DNA of 64,000 bases from Lachnospiraceae bacterium (GCA_910575565.1 CAJTFL010000006.1:1-64000); one strand, 5' to 3'; positions 39,382 to 49,098 are shown, counted from the stretch's first letter. The notes: generated by a model not told the origin, from the sequence alone. A program made the numbers and translations.

Positions 39382-41049
39382 CTATCCAAAGATCCTCCAT
39401 GCGCAGATAAAGTTATTGGCCCACCAGGATCCTAAAGCGTGGTGGATTACCCGCCCGTTACTGGAAGAAGCGTCGATTACCGTGCCTCCCCCTGCGGCGA
39501 TCCCTACGTGTCCGCTTACCACCACGATATCTCCGGCCTGGATATCGGAGAAGTTATTGATCCGGGTGTAGCGGCCTACGCTCCTCCATCCGGAGGAGGT
39601 GATGTAGCTTTGGTTTACGCCTACTTGGTTTAAGCACCAGTAGACGAAGCCGGAGCAGTCAAAGGAGTTGGGGCCTTTAGCTCCCCATACGTAGGGGCAG
39701 CCCAGCTTGGACTGGGCAACGGAGATCAAAGCGCCCACGCCGCCGGACATACGGACGGTCCCGCCCCCAGAGGAGCCGCCGGATGGCGTGCCGCCGCCCG
39801 AGCTTCCTCCGGCATTGCCGCCGGCGGGCGTGCCGCCTCCTCTGGAGCCTCCGGAGGAAGGCTGGCTTGTGCCGGAAGATCCTCCAGAGGAAGCCGCCTG
39901 CCGGGGAGCCTTCTTTACATCATTTCCCGTAAGCTTTGCCATGGTCATGGCTCCTACCGTACCGTCAGAGGACAGGCCGTTTTGGGTCTGGAAAGATTTA
40001 ACGGCCTTTTCCGTCACCTCGCCGTAATAGCCGGTTACGTTGGCGGAGTTTAAATAGCCGTATTTGCTTAACAAATTCTGCACATTGGAAACGGAGTTTC
40101 CCTCGTCACCCAATCGCAGGCCCATAGGCTTTGCGTCAGAGCTGTTTAAGGCCAGCCGGGTTCCGGGACCTAAGTAACCGTCTACGATCTGATCGTTCCT
40201 GGCCTGGAACTGCTTTACGGCTTCCACCGTATCCTGGCCGTAAGCGCCGTCTGGTTCGGAGATTAAGTATCCCAGTAATTTTAGCCTTTGCTGGCAGTTT
40301 AGCACCACGTCGCTTTTTTCCCCAAGGGCCAGGAAATTGGCTTTTACCTCGTCGGAATACAGAAGGTTTAAGGTTTGCTGGCCTACTTTTCCGTCGGGGC
40401 TTAAGGCGTTTACCTCCTGCAGCTTTAACACGGCGGCTTCCGTGGCATCCCCGAAGTTGCCGGTCAGCATGGATTCGGAGGCCAGGTAGCCCAGATCGTA
40501 AAGGCGGGCCTGGATCTGGCTGATATCATCGCCTTCATCTCCCTTTTGGGCGGCGTAATACTTGGCTTCAGGAGACATAATCATCTCATAGGTGGAGCCG
40601 CCGATAATCCCGTCCTGGGGAAGGCCGTTCTGGCGCTGGAAAATCCGGACGGCACGTTCCGTCTGGGTTCCAAAGTACGGGGTAGGTTCGTCGTGATCCA
40701 TGAATCCCAGCTCCATTAACCGTTCCTGAAGCTGGATAATGACGGGATGCTCTTCCCCTACCCTAAGGAATTCCGGCATAGGCGTGGCATCCGGTACGGT
40801 AACTTGGATTTCCGGGAGAATCTGCCCCCTGGGGTTTAGGGGAGGTATGGTTTCCGGCGCGGTGGTAACGATGATTTCCCCGGAGGTTTCCGCCTGGGTT
40901 TGTGCAGCTTCCTGGCTCGAGACGGGGATGGTTTTTGCAGGTGCGGTTTGGCAGCCGGTCATCAGCGCCATGGAAAGGGCGGCCGCCGCAAAGCCGGCAA
41001 AGGGGGAAAACCGCCTCCTTAGTGCCATCGGATGATGATTAAGGTTCAT
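39382..41049 (-). CDS. lipoprotein cell-wall hydrolase: PG-binding repeats plus NlpC/P60
   Basis: The 555-aa protein has a lipoprotein signal (MALMTGC), an acidic spacer, and four PG_binding_1-type repeats (residues about 95-400; each has QxxLxxLGYL and F-Q-x-x-NGL-x-x-DG). A Gly/Ser-rich linker follows (about 60 residues), then an NlpC/P60 domain with catalytic Cys in FDCSGFVYWC and His in SGHVGIAAG. It should cleave gamma-D-Glu-diamino acid bonds in peptidoglycan. ATG 41049 (MNLNHH) follows GAAAGGA; an extra 28 codons upstream lack a site. Confidence 0.92.
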   Translation of the reverse strand: MNLNHHPMALRRRFSPFAGFAAAALSMALMTGCQTAPAKTIPVSSQEAAQTQAETSGEIIVTTAPETIPPLNPRGQILPEIQVTVPDATPMPEFLRVGEEHPVIIQLQERLMELGFMDHDEPTPYFGTQTERAVRIFQRQNGLPQDGIIGGSTYEMIMSPEAKYYAAQKGDEGDDISQIQARLYDLGYLASESMLTGNFGDATEAAVLKLQEVNALSPDGKVGQQTLNLLYSDEVKANFLALGEKSDVVLNCQQRLKLLGYLISEPDGAYGQDTVEAVKQFQARNDQIVDGYLGPGTRLALNSSDAKPMGLRLGDEGNSVSNVQNLLSKYGYLNSANVTGYYGEVTEKAVKSFQTQNGLSSDGTVGAMTMAKLTGNDVKKAPRQAASSGGSSGTSQPSSGGSRGGGTPAGGNAGGSSGGGTPSGGSSGGGTVRMSGGVGALISVAQSKLGCPYVWGAKGPNSFDCSGFVYWCLNQVGVNQSYITSSGWRSVGRYTRINNFSDIQAGDIVVVSGHVGIAAGGGTVIDASSSNGRVIHHALGSWWANNFICAWRIFG

Positions 41050-41240
41050 AAATGTGTATCCTTTCTGTATTCTGTAAATCTTGCTGTGTATTTTAAAGAG
41101 AATTTTGTGCAATGGTTTAAATGTCATACTCACGGCAGATTTATCTGGCGTTTAGTATAGGCAGGCTTGTCCGAATAGGATCGGGACGGTGAGCGGCCTG
41201 TCTGCGCCACGGTTTTCATCTCGCCCTATTTTAGCACAGT

Positions 41241-43577
41241 TTAGGCGGAATTTCCACTGTCTGCGTTTTTTTTCACCGGGAACTTTACGCAGACTTTAAA
41301 TAAATCCCCGTCAATGATGATTTCAAATACGCCCTTCTGAAGCTGTGTCAGGCTTTGGGCGATGGAAAGGCCAAGGCCGCTTCCCTCGGTGGTGCGGGAA
41401 ACATCACCCCGGACGAAGCGCTCGGTTAATTCCGCGCTGGATATGTTTAAGGAATTTTCCGATATATTTTTAATGGTAAAGGATACCATATCCTGGTCAG
41501 ATTCCATGTCCACGTAAATGCGGCTGTGTTCCATGGCATACTTAAAAGCATTATTGTAAAGATTTTCCAAAACCCGCCAAAGCCTGCGCCCATCCGCCTG
41601 GATTAGCACAGGCTGCTGGGGAAGGCGGCTGATCAGCTCTAAGCTCCTTTGGGCAAATTTTTCTTCAAATTCCCCGTTGGTCTGACATACCAGCTCTACA
41701 AAGTCAATATCGGAGATTTCCAGCTTTAAATTGCCGGAGCTGGCCTTGGAAGCCTCCACCAAATCTTCCGTCAAGGTTTTTAACCGCTGGGATTTCTGCT
41801 CTAAAACTTCCAGATATCCCTGGACTTTTACATTTTGAATCTGCTCCCGCTTAATTAAATCCACGTAATTGATGATGGAAGTAAGAGGGGTCTTTAAGTC
41901 ATGGGACACATTGGTGATTAAATCGGCTTTAAACCGCTCGCTCTGCACCTTTTCCTGGAGGGCGGAGTCTAAGTTTTTCCCGATATGGTTAATGTGGTTT
42001 GCCGTGATTTTCTGGCGGCCGGTGAATTCCTCCACATTTACGCAGTAGCTGATATCGCCGGAGGAAATGTTTGCGATGGCCTGGCTGATCTTATCGTTTT
42101 GCCTGGCTTTTTTTAACACCAGGTAAAAGCACCCCGTATCTAAGGCAAACCAGCCGATTAAGACGGCCATAAACAAAAGCTGGCTGCTTAAGGTGTCCAT
42201 GACGAAAAATAAGTAGATTAATGTCCCGGCGCAGGCGATATTAAGCATCACAAATCCCAGGTAAAAGTAAGCGGCGTTGTGGGAGGAAATTTCCTGGGTA
42301 AAGTATTCCTGGATTTCCACGGTAGCTTTCTTCATCCAGCTGCCGCTCCACAAGGTTTGGGCCTTATAGCGGCGGAGAAGGCTGAAAAAGCAGGGAAGGG
42401 AAAACAAGTATATGGCCAGGCAAAGCAGCAGCTTTTCGGAAAAATACCAGTTGCCTTCCGCGATAATTAAGTGGAGGAGGCGGTATCCGGCTATCCGCGT
42501 AAGGTAGCAGCCGAAAAGCCCTAGGATCAAAAACAGGATAACGCACAGTTCGGCGCTCATGTGGTCGTAAGGATACAGGCGGATCTGGCTGTGATCCTTG
42601 CTGCAGTAGCCGGAAACGGCCATTAAGTACAGGAAGGAAAACAGGCAGCCGAAAAGCCCGCAGGCCAAAAGGGCCAGCCCGCAGATGGTATATTTGCGCA
42701 TATTGCTATAGCGGGAGGATTCCCGGGTGTAAATATCCACATGAGGGAAATTCGTGTCCACGGACAGGATAAAATGGCTGAAGGACTGCTCGTAAAACTG
42801 GGTGTCTTCCGCTAAATCCTGGAGATAACCGGGGATTTTGGCCATATTCGTGTCAATGCGGGTGGTGGCGGCGGAATATTCCGCGTACAGCCCCATATGC
42901 TTGATCATTTCCCAGGAAGGATCGGCAATATTGGTATAAACAATGGTATTCCCGGAAACCATTCCATTTTCGTTTTCACAGGTAAGCTGGAAAGATAAGT
43001 TGGAGGATCCGATGACCATATTATAATAAACGTAGCAGTAGCGGCTGAAGTTGCTTAAGGCTTCATAGCACAGATCCCTCATTTTCGCGTAAGCCTGCCC
43101 CGGCTCGGTGAAGGTAGGTTCCGGGTCATAGGATTTATATTCTACCAGCACTGCTTCCTCCTCGGAAGGGAGGGAGCTGGGGGCGATTACCCGGATGGTG
43201 TAATCATCCTGCAAAAAATATCCGTAAGATTCCCCCAGCTCAATAACATCCTCCAGGGTGTAGTCGTTTATGGCATTAGGTCCGTAATTAATGGAAAGGA
43301 CTTCCTTTTCCATGTCCAGTTCCCCGTCCGTCTCGAAGGCATCCCTGAGACGGGCGTAGTCAAAGATGGCGTTGATGTCGGATTGGAGCTGGTTATAAAA
43401 GAGATCCGACTGGGTATACGTTTCGCTCTGGATCCAGGTAATTCCCCGCCCGAAATTGGAATTGACGAACAGGATGGCAATGCCGGTTATGATTAGCCCT
43501 AAAGAAAATAAGTGGATCAGGGAGGCGGATACCTTTAACAGCTGGGTGAGGTTGGGGGAATGGTTATTGTTTTTCAA
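41241..43577 (-). CDS. sensor histidine kinase with seven or more membrane helices
   Basis: The 778-aa kinase begins with a helix (residues about 18-40) and a large extracytoplasmic domain (to about 295). A block of six or so helices follows (about 298-500), then a HAMP-like linker, HisKA with H559 (NVSHDLKTPLTS), and an ATPase domain (NLYNNAFKYA, GSGLGLSIAQ). The kinase core is of the VanS/PhoR type. It overlaps its response regulator gene by 14 bases. The signal is unknown; the neighbouring cell-wall hydrolase suggests envelope status, by inference. Confidence 0.88.
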   Translation of the reverse strand: MKNNNHSPNLTQLLKVSASLIHLFSLGLIITGIAILFVNSNFGRGITWIQSETYTQSDLFYNQLQSDINAIFDYARLRDAFETDGELDMEKEVLSINYGPNAINDYTLEDVIELGESYGYFLQDDYTIRVIAPSSLPSEEEAVLVEYKSYDPEPTFTEPGQAYAKMRDLCYEALSNFSRYCYVYYNMVIGSSNLSFQLTCENENGMVSGNTIVYTNIADPSWEMIKHMGLYAEYSAATTRIDTNMAKIPGYLQDLAEDTQFYEQSFSHFILSVDTNFPHVDIYTRESSRYSNMRKYTICGLALLACGLFGCLFSFLYLMAVSGYCSKDHSQIRLYPYDHMSAELCVILFLILGLFGCYLTRIAGYRLLHLIIAEGNWYFSEKLLLCLAIYLFSLPCFFSLLRRYKAQTLWSGSWMKKATVEIQEYFTQEISSHNAAYFYLGFVMLNIACAGTLIYLFFVMDTLSSQLLFMAVLIGWFALDTGCFYLVLKKARQNDKISQAIANISSGDISYCVNVEEFTGRQKITANHINHIGKNLDSALQEKVQSERFKADLITNVSHDLKTPLTSIINYVDLIKREQIQNVKVQGYLEVLEQKSQRLKTLTEDLVEASKASSGNLKLEISDIDFVELVCQTNGEFEEKFAQRSLELISRLPQQPVLIQADGRRLWRVLENLYNNAFKYAMEHSRIYVDMESDQDMVSFTIKNISENSLNISSAELTERFVRGDVSRTTEGSGLGLSIAQSLTQLQKGVFEIIIDGDLFKVCVKFPVKKNADSGNSA

Positions 43578-44259
43578 TTTTATAGCCTACCCCCCACACG
43601 ACTTTTAAGTAACGTGGTTCCCGGGGATTAATCTCGATTTTTTCCCGGATATGGCGGATATGGACGGCTACCGTATTGTCAGCGCCGATAGCTTCTTCAT
43701 TCCAGATCTGCTCATAAATTTCATCAATGGAAAACACTTTCCCCGCGTTTTTCACCAGAAGGAGAAGGATATTGTATTCGATAGGGGTAAGCTTAATGGG
43801 TTCTCCGTCTACCAGAACCTCCTTATTGTCGTCATTGATCTGTAAGCCGCCGCATTTGTATACCTGGCCCATAGCCTGCTGGGTCATATTGCCAAGCTGG
43901 GTGTAGCGGCGCAGCTGGGATTTTACCCGGGCCATCAGCTCTAAGGGGTTGAAGGGTTTGGTGATATAGTCGTCAGCGCCGATGTTAAGGCCTAAGATCT
44001 TGTCTGCGTCCTCAGACTTGGCGGAAAGGATGATAATAGGGATGCTGCTGTTTTCCCGCACCTTTAACGTGGTGCGGATGCCGTCTAAGCCGGGCATCAT
44101 TACATCCAGGATCAGCAGATCCGCCTGGTTGGTCTCTAAAAGTTTTAAGGCTTCGGAGCCGTCATATGCTTTTAAAACGCGGAAGCCTTCGCCGGTTAAG
44201 TAAATGTCGATGGCTTCTACGATTTGTTTATCGTCATCACAAACTAAAATCGTTGACAT
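43564..44259 (-). CDS. OmpR/PhoB-family response regulator
   Basis: The 231-aa regulator has receiver residues D8-D9, phosphoryl-acceptor D52 (LILDVMMPG), T/S and K (ITKPFNPLELMARV), and a winged-helix DNA-binding domain (DNTVAVHIRHIREKIEINPREPRYLKVVWGVGYK). GGAGGTACATA precedes ATG 44259. It is translated before the kinase and works with it. The regulon is not evident. Confidence 0.93.
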   Translation of the reverse strand: MSTILVCDDDKQIVEAIDIYLTGEGFRVLKAYDGSEALKLLETNQADLLILDVMMPGLDGIRTTLKVRENSSIPIIILSAKSEDADKILGLNIGADDYITKPFNPLELMARVKSQLRRYTQLGNMTQQAMGQVYKCGGLQINDDNKEVLVDGEPIKLTPIEYNILLLLVKNAGKVFSIDEIYEQIWNEEAIGADNTVAVHIRHIREKIEINPREPRYLKVVWGVGYKIEKQ

Positions 44260-44405
44260 TATGTACCTCCTTTGGGGTGGGTTTAGTTGCGTTTCTTTTA
44301 TTATACAAGCTGTTTCCCATTATACAATAGGATTTTTAGGATGCATATTACATTTTTATAAATTATTTTTTACGTAAGGGGAGGGGGATGTGTTTAAACA
44401 AGAAG

Positions 44406-44461
44406 AATAAAAAACAGAGCCAAAATTTTGCTTGCAGCAAATCATCATCATTTTGGCTCTG
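44406..44461 (-). terminator. terminator after glgB
   Basis: On the minus strand CAGAGCCAAAAT pairs perfectly with ATTTTGGCTCTG (12 bp) and is followed by TTTTTTATT. The loop is 23 bases. Confidence 0.85.
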
Positions 44462-44508
44462 GTATCATATGAACGCAAAGTTTTAAAAGGCAATATAGTT
44501 TCTATAAG

Positions 44509-46410
44509 CTAAAACCGGAACACAGCCGTCCCGTAAGGCGGCAGAGGATAGGCGACGGAGTAAGGCTGGCCGTCGCATTCGCCCTTAGCGGCCTTGTAGG
44601 GGATGCATTTGGCAAGCAGTCCTTCCTCGGAGTTTAAAATCAGGCTGTAATTCCCCTTAGCGGGAACGCCTACCCGGTAGTCGGCCCGCTCCATGGGGGT
44701 GAAGTTGATGACAAACAGCAAATTCTTCTTTCCGGTCTCATCCCGGCGGATGAAGGAAAAGATGCTCCGGTCGCCGTCGTTGGCATTGATCCACTGGAAA
44801 CCGTTCCAGTCGTTGTCCTGCCGGTACAGGGCGGGATATTTCCGGTACAGGTGGAGAAGATCCCTTACATAGGACTGGAGGGAGTGGTGGAGGGGCTCGT
44901 CGGTTAAGTACCAGTCTAAGGAAACTTTTTCGTCCCACTCATGCCACTGGCCGAAATCCTGGCCCATGAACAGAAGCTTTTTGCCAGGGTGTCCCATCAT
45001 GAATGTGTAGCCGCATTTTAAATTGGCAAATTTATCTTCATAGATGCCAGGCATCTTATTAATCATGGAGCATTTTAAGTGGACGACCTCATCATGGGAC
45101 AGTACCAGAATGTAGTTTTCGCTGGTAAAGTAGGTAAGTCCGAAGGTCATTTTATTATGGCTGTATTTGCGGAAATAAGGATCCAGCTTCATGTATTCCA
45201 AGAAGTCATGCATCCAGCCCATATTCCATTTGAAATTAAAGCCAAGGCCGTCATCTTCCGGTTTTTTGGTCACGTTGGGCCAGGCGGTGGATTCCTCAGC
45301 GATGATGATCGCGCCGTTTTTCCGCCCGGTCAGGACGCTGTTTAAGTGCTTGAAAAACTCGATGGCTTCCAGATTTTCATGGCCGCCGTATTTGTTGGGA
45401 ACCCAGTTGCCCGGGGTACGCCCGTAATCTAAGTACAGCATGGAAGCGACGGCATCTACCCGAAGCCCGTCGATATGGAACTGCTCCACCCAGTAAATGG
45501 CATTGGAGATCAGGAAATTTTTTACTTCATTTTTTTCATAGTCGAATACCTTGGTTCCCCAGTCGGGGTGCTCGCCTTTGCGGCTGTCGGCGTATTCGTA
45601 CAGGGGCTGGCCGTCGAAATCAGCCAGGCCGTGGGCATCCCTTGGAAAATGGGCGGGAACCCAGTCCAGGATGATGCCGATCCCTTTTTTGTGCAGATAA
45701 TTGACAAAGTACATGAATTCTTCCGGAGTCCCATAGCGGGAGGTGGGGGAGAAATAGCCTGTCACCTGGTATCCCCAGGAGCCGTCAAAGGGATGCTCGG
45801 CAATGCCTAAAAGCTCCACATGGGTATAGCCCATGTCCTTCACGTAATCGGCCAGCTCGTGGGCGGCTTCCTTGTATGTGTAAACGCCGTCCTTTTCTTC
45901 CCGCTCCTTTTTCCGCCATGAGCCTAAATGGACTTCATAGATGCTCATGGGGGCTTTTAACAGATCGGTTTCCTTCCGCTTTGCCATCCAGGTTCCGTCG
46001 CCCCATTTGAAATGATCGATATCGGCAGTGATGGAGGCTGTGCCAGGACGGTATTCGGAGCTGAAGGCGTAAGGGTCTGCCTTAAACAGCACCTTGCCGG
46101 AATTGGTGGCAATGGCGTATTTGTACAGTTCGCCGTAGCCCATGTCCGGGATAAAGGTTTCCCAGATGCCAGAGGTTTCTAAAAGCTTCATCGGATTTGC
46201 CTCAGGAAGCCATTTGTTACGGTCGCATACTAAGCTGACCGATGTAGCATGGGGAGCCCAGACGGCAAAATACATTCCCTTTTTTCCTTCGTAAGTCTGC
46301 ATATGGGCTCCCAGCTTGCGGTAGATTTCGTAGTGGGTTCCATTGCCAAACAGGTAACGGTCCATATCGGTAATAAAACCGGTCCCTGCCTGTTTTTTCT
46401 TTCTTGCCAT
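44509..46410 (-). CDS. glgB: 1,4-alpha-glucan branching enzyme
   Basis: The 633-aa GH13 enzyme makes alpha-1,6 branches in glycogen. It has an N-terminal CBM48 domain (YFAVWAPHATSVSLVCDRN), the TIM-barrel motifs DWVPAHF, GLRVDAVASM (nucleophile Asp), IIAEEST (acid Glu) and LSHDEVVH, and an all-beta C-terminal domain. GGGAGGACTAACATATC precedes ATG 46410. No other glycogen genes are adjacent. The DUF2508 gene lies 58 bases upstream on the same strand. Confidence 0.96.
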   Translation of the reverse strand: MARKKKQAGTGFITDMDRYLFGNGTHYEIYRKLGAHMQTYEGKKGMYFAVWAPHATSVSLVCDRNKWLPEANPMKLLETSGIWETFIPDMGYGELYKYAIATNSGKVLFKADPYAFSSEYRPGTASITADIDHFKWGDGTWMAKRKETDLLKAPMSIYEVHLGSWRKKEREEKDGVYTYKEAAHELADYVKDMGYTHVELLGIAEHPFDGSWGYQVTGYFSPTSRYGTPEEFMYFVNYLHKKGIGIILDWVPAHFPRDAHGLADFDGQPLYEYADSRKGEHPDWGTKVFDYEKNEVKNFLISNAIYWVEQFHIDGLRVDAVASMLYLDYGRTPGNWVPNKYGGHENLEAIEFFKHLNSVLTGRKNGAIIIAEESTAWPNVTKKPEDDGLGFNFKWNMGWMHDFLEYMKLDPYFRKYSHNKMTFGLTYFTSENYILVLSHDEVVHLKCSMINKMPGIYEDKFANLKCGYTFMMGHPGKKLLFMGQDFGQWHEWDEKVSLDWYLTDEPLHHSLQSYVRDLLHLYRKYPALYRQDNDWNGFQWINANDGDRSIFSFIRRDETGKKNLLFVINFTPMERADYRVGVPAKGNYSLILNSEEGLLAKCIPYKAAKGECDGQPYSVAYPLPPYGTAVFRF

Positions 46411-46468
46411 GATATGTTAGTCCTCCCTTATTTTTAAAATCACTATTTGATTGGCTTTCTGCTTAACC

Positions 46469-46708
46469 TTAAGAAAAACCGGATTCGGCTGCCTTAAACC
46501 GCCTGAGCAGAAATTGATAGCGCAGCTGGGCGGCGTTAATCTCGTAGATGTAGCAGTCAATCATTGTGGGATCGACAGCCTGCTCAAAATGATTCCTGGC
46601 AGCGTCGATTTTTTCCATGGTTTGATCGATTTCGTCCCGCAGCAAAAGAAGCTCCTGGCTGCGGGAGCGGTTTGCTTTATGGCGGTTCCTTGAAAATAAT
46701 GCAGGCAT
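46469..46708 (-). CDS. DUF2508 (YaaL-like) family protein
   Basis: The 79-aa helical protein has a basic N-terminus and the pattern LLLRDEIDQTMEKIDAARNHFEQAVDP followed by YEINAAQLRYQFLLRRFK, characteristic of DUF2508. AAAGGAGAATCATT precedes ATG 46708. In Bacilli the family lies by recR; it does not here. Its function is unknown. A small CCTGTA/TACAGG hairpin lies between it and the ArsR gene. Confidence 0.85.
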   Translation of the reverse strand: MPALFSRNRHKANRSRSQELLLLRDEIDQTMEKIDAARNHFEQAVDPTMIDCYIYEINAAQLRYQFLLRRFKAAESGFS

Positions 46709-46767
46709 AATGATTCTCCTTTCCTGTAGGCTTGCTTACAGGAAAAGTATGGCTGAAAAATGGAAAA

Positions 46768-47100
46768 TTATGCATGATTATCCATATATTCTTCCAGCAT
46801 AAACCCTAAGCGCATTAAAATACGGGTGGAATCCGCAATAGTCAGATAGTAGTAATTGGCAGTTCCTTCCTGACGGGCATTTACCAAACCGGCTTCTTTT
46901 AAAATTTTTAAATGATGGGAAATCGCCGGGCGGGAGAGATGGGTTTTTTCCGTGATCTGGTTTACATTCATCCCGCCTTTGCCGAAGGATTTATTCCCGG
47001 TTAAGGCTCCTAAGATCGTCAGCCGGACTTCATCGCCCAGGGCGATAAACAAAGGCATACATTGGTGAAATGCCTCCCGCAGTTCTTCTACAGATGTCAA
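46768..47100 (-). CDS. ArsR-family winged-helix regulator
   Basis: The 110-aa protein has one winged helix: ALGDEVRLTILGAL, helix-turn-helix ITEKTHLSRPAISHHLKILKEAGLV and wing RQEGTANYYYL. No metal-binding Cys pair is present in the recognition helix, so it is probably not an arsenic or cadmium sensor. TTG 47100 is the apparent start, 12-13 bases after AAAGGAGG. The promoter and a palindromic candidate operator lie directly upstream. Confidence 0.88.
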   Translation of the reverse strand: MTSVEELREAFHQCMPLFIALGDEVRLTILGALTGNKSFGKGGMNVNQITEKTHLSRPAISHHLKILKEAGLVNARQEGTANYYYLTIADSTRILMRLGFMLEEYMDNHA

Positions 47101-47126
47101 ACCGGATTTGCCGCCTCCTTTCTTTG

Positions 47127-47173
47127 GTTTAAAAAATTAAACTAATTCTAGCATGGAAGGATTGTGCAGTCAA
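47127..47173 (-). promoter_or_regulatory. arsR-like gene promoter with palindromic operator
   Basis: On the minus strand -35 TTGACT (47168-47173) and -10 TAGAAT (47145-47150) are 17 bases apart. The palindrome GTTTAATTTTTTAAAC (47127-47142) covers the expected transcription start, a classic place for self-repression by an ArsR-type dimer. Confidence 0.72.
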
Positions 47174-47368
47174 TATATGGAAGGTACAAAATTGAGGGGG
47201 AAATTTAGTGAAAATTGCCAAAGAAGGTGCACCTGTTTATGAGCAAAAGGGGGCTGTGTATGCAGCAGAAAGCGCCGAAGGAGCGATCTTCCCTAAAGGA
47301 ACGCTGCGCAGTGAGAATGGAGCCGGTTGAACGATTGAAATAAATAGTAAAATTTTGTAAAAAAATGA

Positions 47369-47397
47369 TTGACAAATCAAAGGGGATATGGGATAAT
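47369..47397 (+). promoter_or_regulatory. promoter of the chromosomal tad locus
   Basis: -35 TTGACA (47369-47374) and -10 GATAAT (47392-47397) with a 17-base spacer, about 67 bases before the peptidase start. The rest of the 47101-47463 gap beyond the arsR control region holds nothing recognisable. Confidence 0.8.
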
Positions 47398-47463
47398 AAG
47401 GGCAGAAATGGAAAAAATATCCTGTAAATTTTATCCAGCACCTGCCGGAAAGGACAGGTGCAT

Positions 47464-47973
47464 ATGAGAGAAGGGTGTTTATTTGTCTGCCTCGCTGCGG
47501 CAGGCCTGTGGGATGTGAGGGCCGGGCGGATACCGAACCTTTGGCTGGGCTTCTGGCTGATTGCAGGGTTTGGCTTGTTCGCTTGCAGCGGCTGGCTGGC
47601 GGCGGCCGGATATCTGATCCGGATTGCTGCCATAGCCAGTATCCTGTTTCTCTTTTTTCTTTGCCGCATGATGGGCGCCGGGGACATTAAGTGCATGGCG
47701 CTGATTTGCGGGTATCTTGGCATATCATCCGGTGTGCGGGCAATCGGCCTTGGGATGGTATTTGGAGCTGCATGGTCTTTTATCAGGCTGTTAAGGAAGG
47801 GTCTGATGAGGGAGAGGATGGGGCGTCTGTTTGCCTATGTCGGGCAAGTATTTCGTGAAAAAAGAATCTTGGCGTATTATGTGCCAGATCGGGATGGAAA
47901 GGATGTGGTGCTGCCCTTGGCGGCCTGCTTATTTCTGGGGTATGGCTTTTCACTGCTTCTTAAGAGCGCTTAA
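47464..47973 (+). CDS. tadV: A24 prepilin peptidase (TadV/CpaA)
   Basis: The 169-aa membrane peptidase has the catalytic aspartates D17 (WDVRAGRIPN) and D74 in GAGDIKC. It should process the Flp pilin and pseudopilins encoded downstream. ATG 47464 follows AAAGGA; a GTG two codons upstream is possible. It is the first gene behind a strong promoter, and 111 bases separate it from tadZ. Confidence 0.88.
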   Translation: MREGCLFVCLAAAGLWDVRAGRIPNLWLGFWLIAGFGLFACSGWLAAAGYLIRIAAIASILFLFFLCRMMGAGDIKCMALICGYLGISSGVRAIGLGMVFGAAWSFIRLLRKGLMRERMGRLFAYVGQVFREKRILAYYVPDRDGKDVVLPLAACLFLGYGFSLLLKSA

Positions 47974-48084
47974 GGTATGCGGGGTAAGGGGGATTTAAGC
48001 ACGGCTTACGGGGATTTAAGAATGGCTGACAGGCGGCTTGGAGTGTTTAGGGATTATTTCTAGTTAAGGGAGGCAGGGTGCTGG

Positions 48085-49098
48085 ATGAAAAAAAGGATTA
48101 TGGCCGTTTTTGATGTGGAGCCATGCTATGCGGATCGGCTTGCGGAAGCGGCAAACCAGAGGGAAAAAGTGCCCTTTACGGTAATTGCATTTACCAATAT
48201 GGACAAGCTGACGGAATTTTCCATGGAAAACCAGGTGGAGATCCTTTTAGTAGATGAGAAATCCCGGCAGGCAGCGTCCCAGGTGAGGGCAAACCAGGTA
48301 GTGATCCTTTCCGAGGGGGAGGCTCTTGGAGGCGAAGGGGAGCTGCCGGGGGTATATAAGTACCAGTCGGCTGACGCGATTATCCGGGAGGTAATGGCCT
48401 GTTACTGTACCAGGACAGCAGAGCCTGCATCGTCCCAGGTAGGCAGCAAAAGCATTTTAATCGGCGTGTATTCCCCGATAAACCGCTGCTTAAAAACTTC
48501 CTTTTCCCTTGTCCTAGGACAGGTTTTGGCAAAGGATCAGCAGGTTCTGTATTTAAGCCTGGAGGACTGCTCAGGGCTTTCCAAGATTATGGGGCAGTCA
48601 GGGCCGGGGGATTTTTCGGATGTGCTGTACTATTACAGCCGGGGCGGCTTAAGCTGGGCCAGGTTAAAATCCTTGGTTTACAGCTGGGATCGCCTGGACT
48701 ATATTATGCCTGTCCGTTATCCCGAGGACTTATGCCAGGTTACGGCAGGGGAGATGGCGGATTTGCTGGTAAAGCTGGCGGGGAAACGGATTTATGAGGT
48801 GATTGTGGTGGACTTGGGGCAGTTCGGGAAGAAGGCGGCGGAGGTGCTTGAAGTCTGCGACGGGGTATATATGCCAGTAAGGCAGGATCTGGTTTCCGCG
48901 GCCAAGGTGGAGGAATTTGAAGCGTATGCCGCGGCTTCCGGCCATGGGGGAGTGCTGGATAAGATCCGGAAATTAAAGCTTCCTTACCGCAGCAGTGCGG
49001 ATAATCAGAGGAATTATTTGGAGCAGTTAATGTGGGGAGAACTGGGGGATTACGTAAGGCAGATGTTAAAAGGGAAGCCGGCCTGGAGGGAAGGGTAA
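48085..49098 (+). CDS. tadZ: TadZ/CpaE-like protein without a Walker A motif
   Basis: The 337-aa protein has an atypical receiver-like N-terminal domain (residues about 1-115) and a MinD-like C-terminal domain (VYSPINRCLKTSFSLVLGQVLA, LEDCSGLSKIM, YEVIVVDLGQ). Where MinD/CpaE proteins have a P-loop, the sequence is SPINRCLKTS, lacking the GxGK core, so ATP binding is doubtful. TadZ fixes the Tad machine at its cellular site. AGGGAGGCAGGGTGCTGG precedes ATG 48085. Position before tadA supports the call. Confidence 0.75.
   Translation: MKKRIMAVFDVEPCYADRLAEAANQREKVPFTVIAFTNMDKLTEFSMENQVEILLVDEKSRQAASQVRANQVVILSEGEALGGEGELPGVYKYQSADAIIREVMACYCTRTAEPASSQVGSKSILIGVYSPINRCLKTSFSLVLGQVLAKDQQVLYLSLEDCSGLSKIMGQSGPGDFSDVLYYYSRGGLSWARLKSLVYSWDRLDYIMPVRYPEDLCQVTAGEMADLLVKLAGKRIYEVIVVDLGQFGKKAAEVLEVCDGVYMPVRQDLVSAAKVEEFEAYAAASGHGGVLDKIRKLKLPYRSSADNQRNYLEQLMWGELGDYVRQMLKGKPAWREG

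Noticed and set aside
47205..47723. A 172-codon minus-strand frame
   Set aside because: It is antisense to the tad promoter and peptidase gene and lacks a family or ribosome site.
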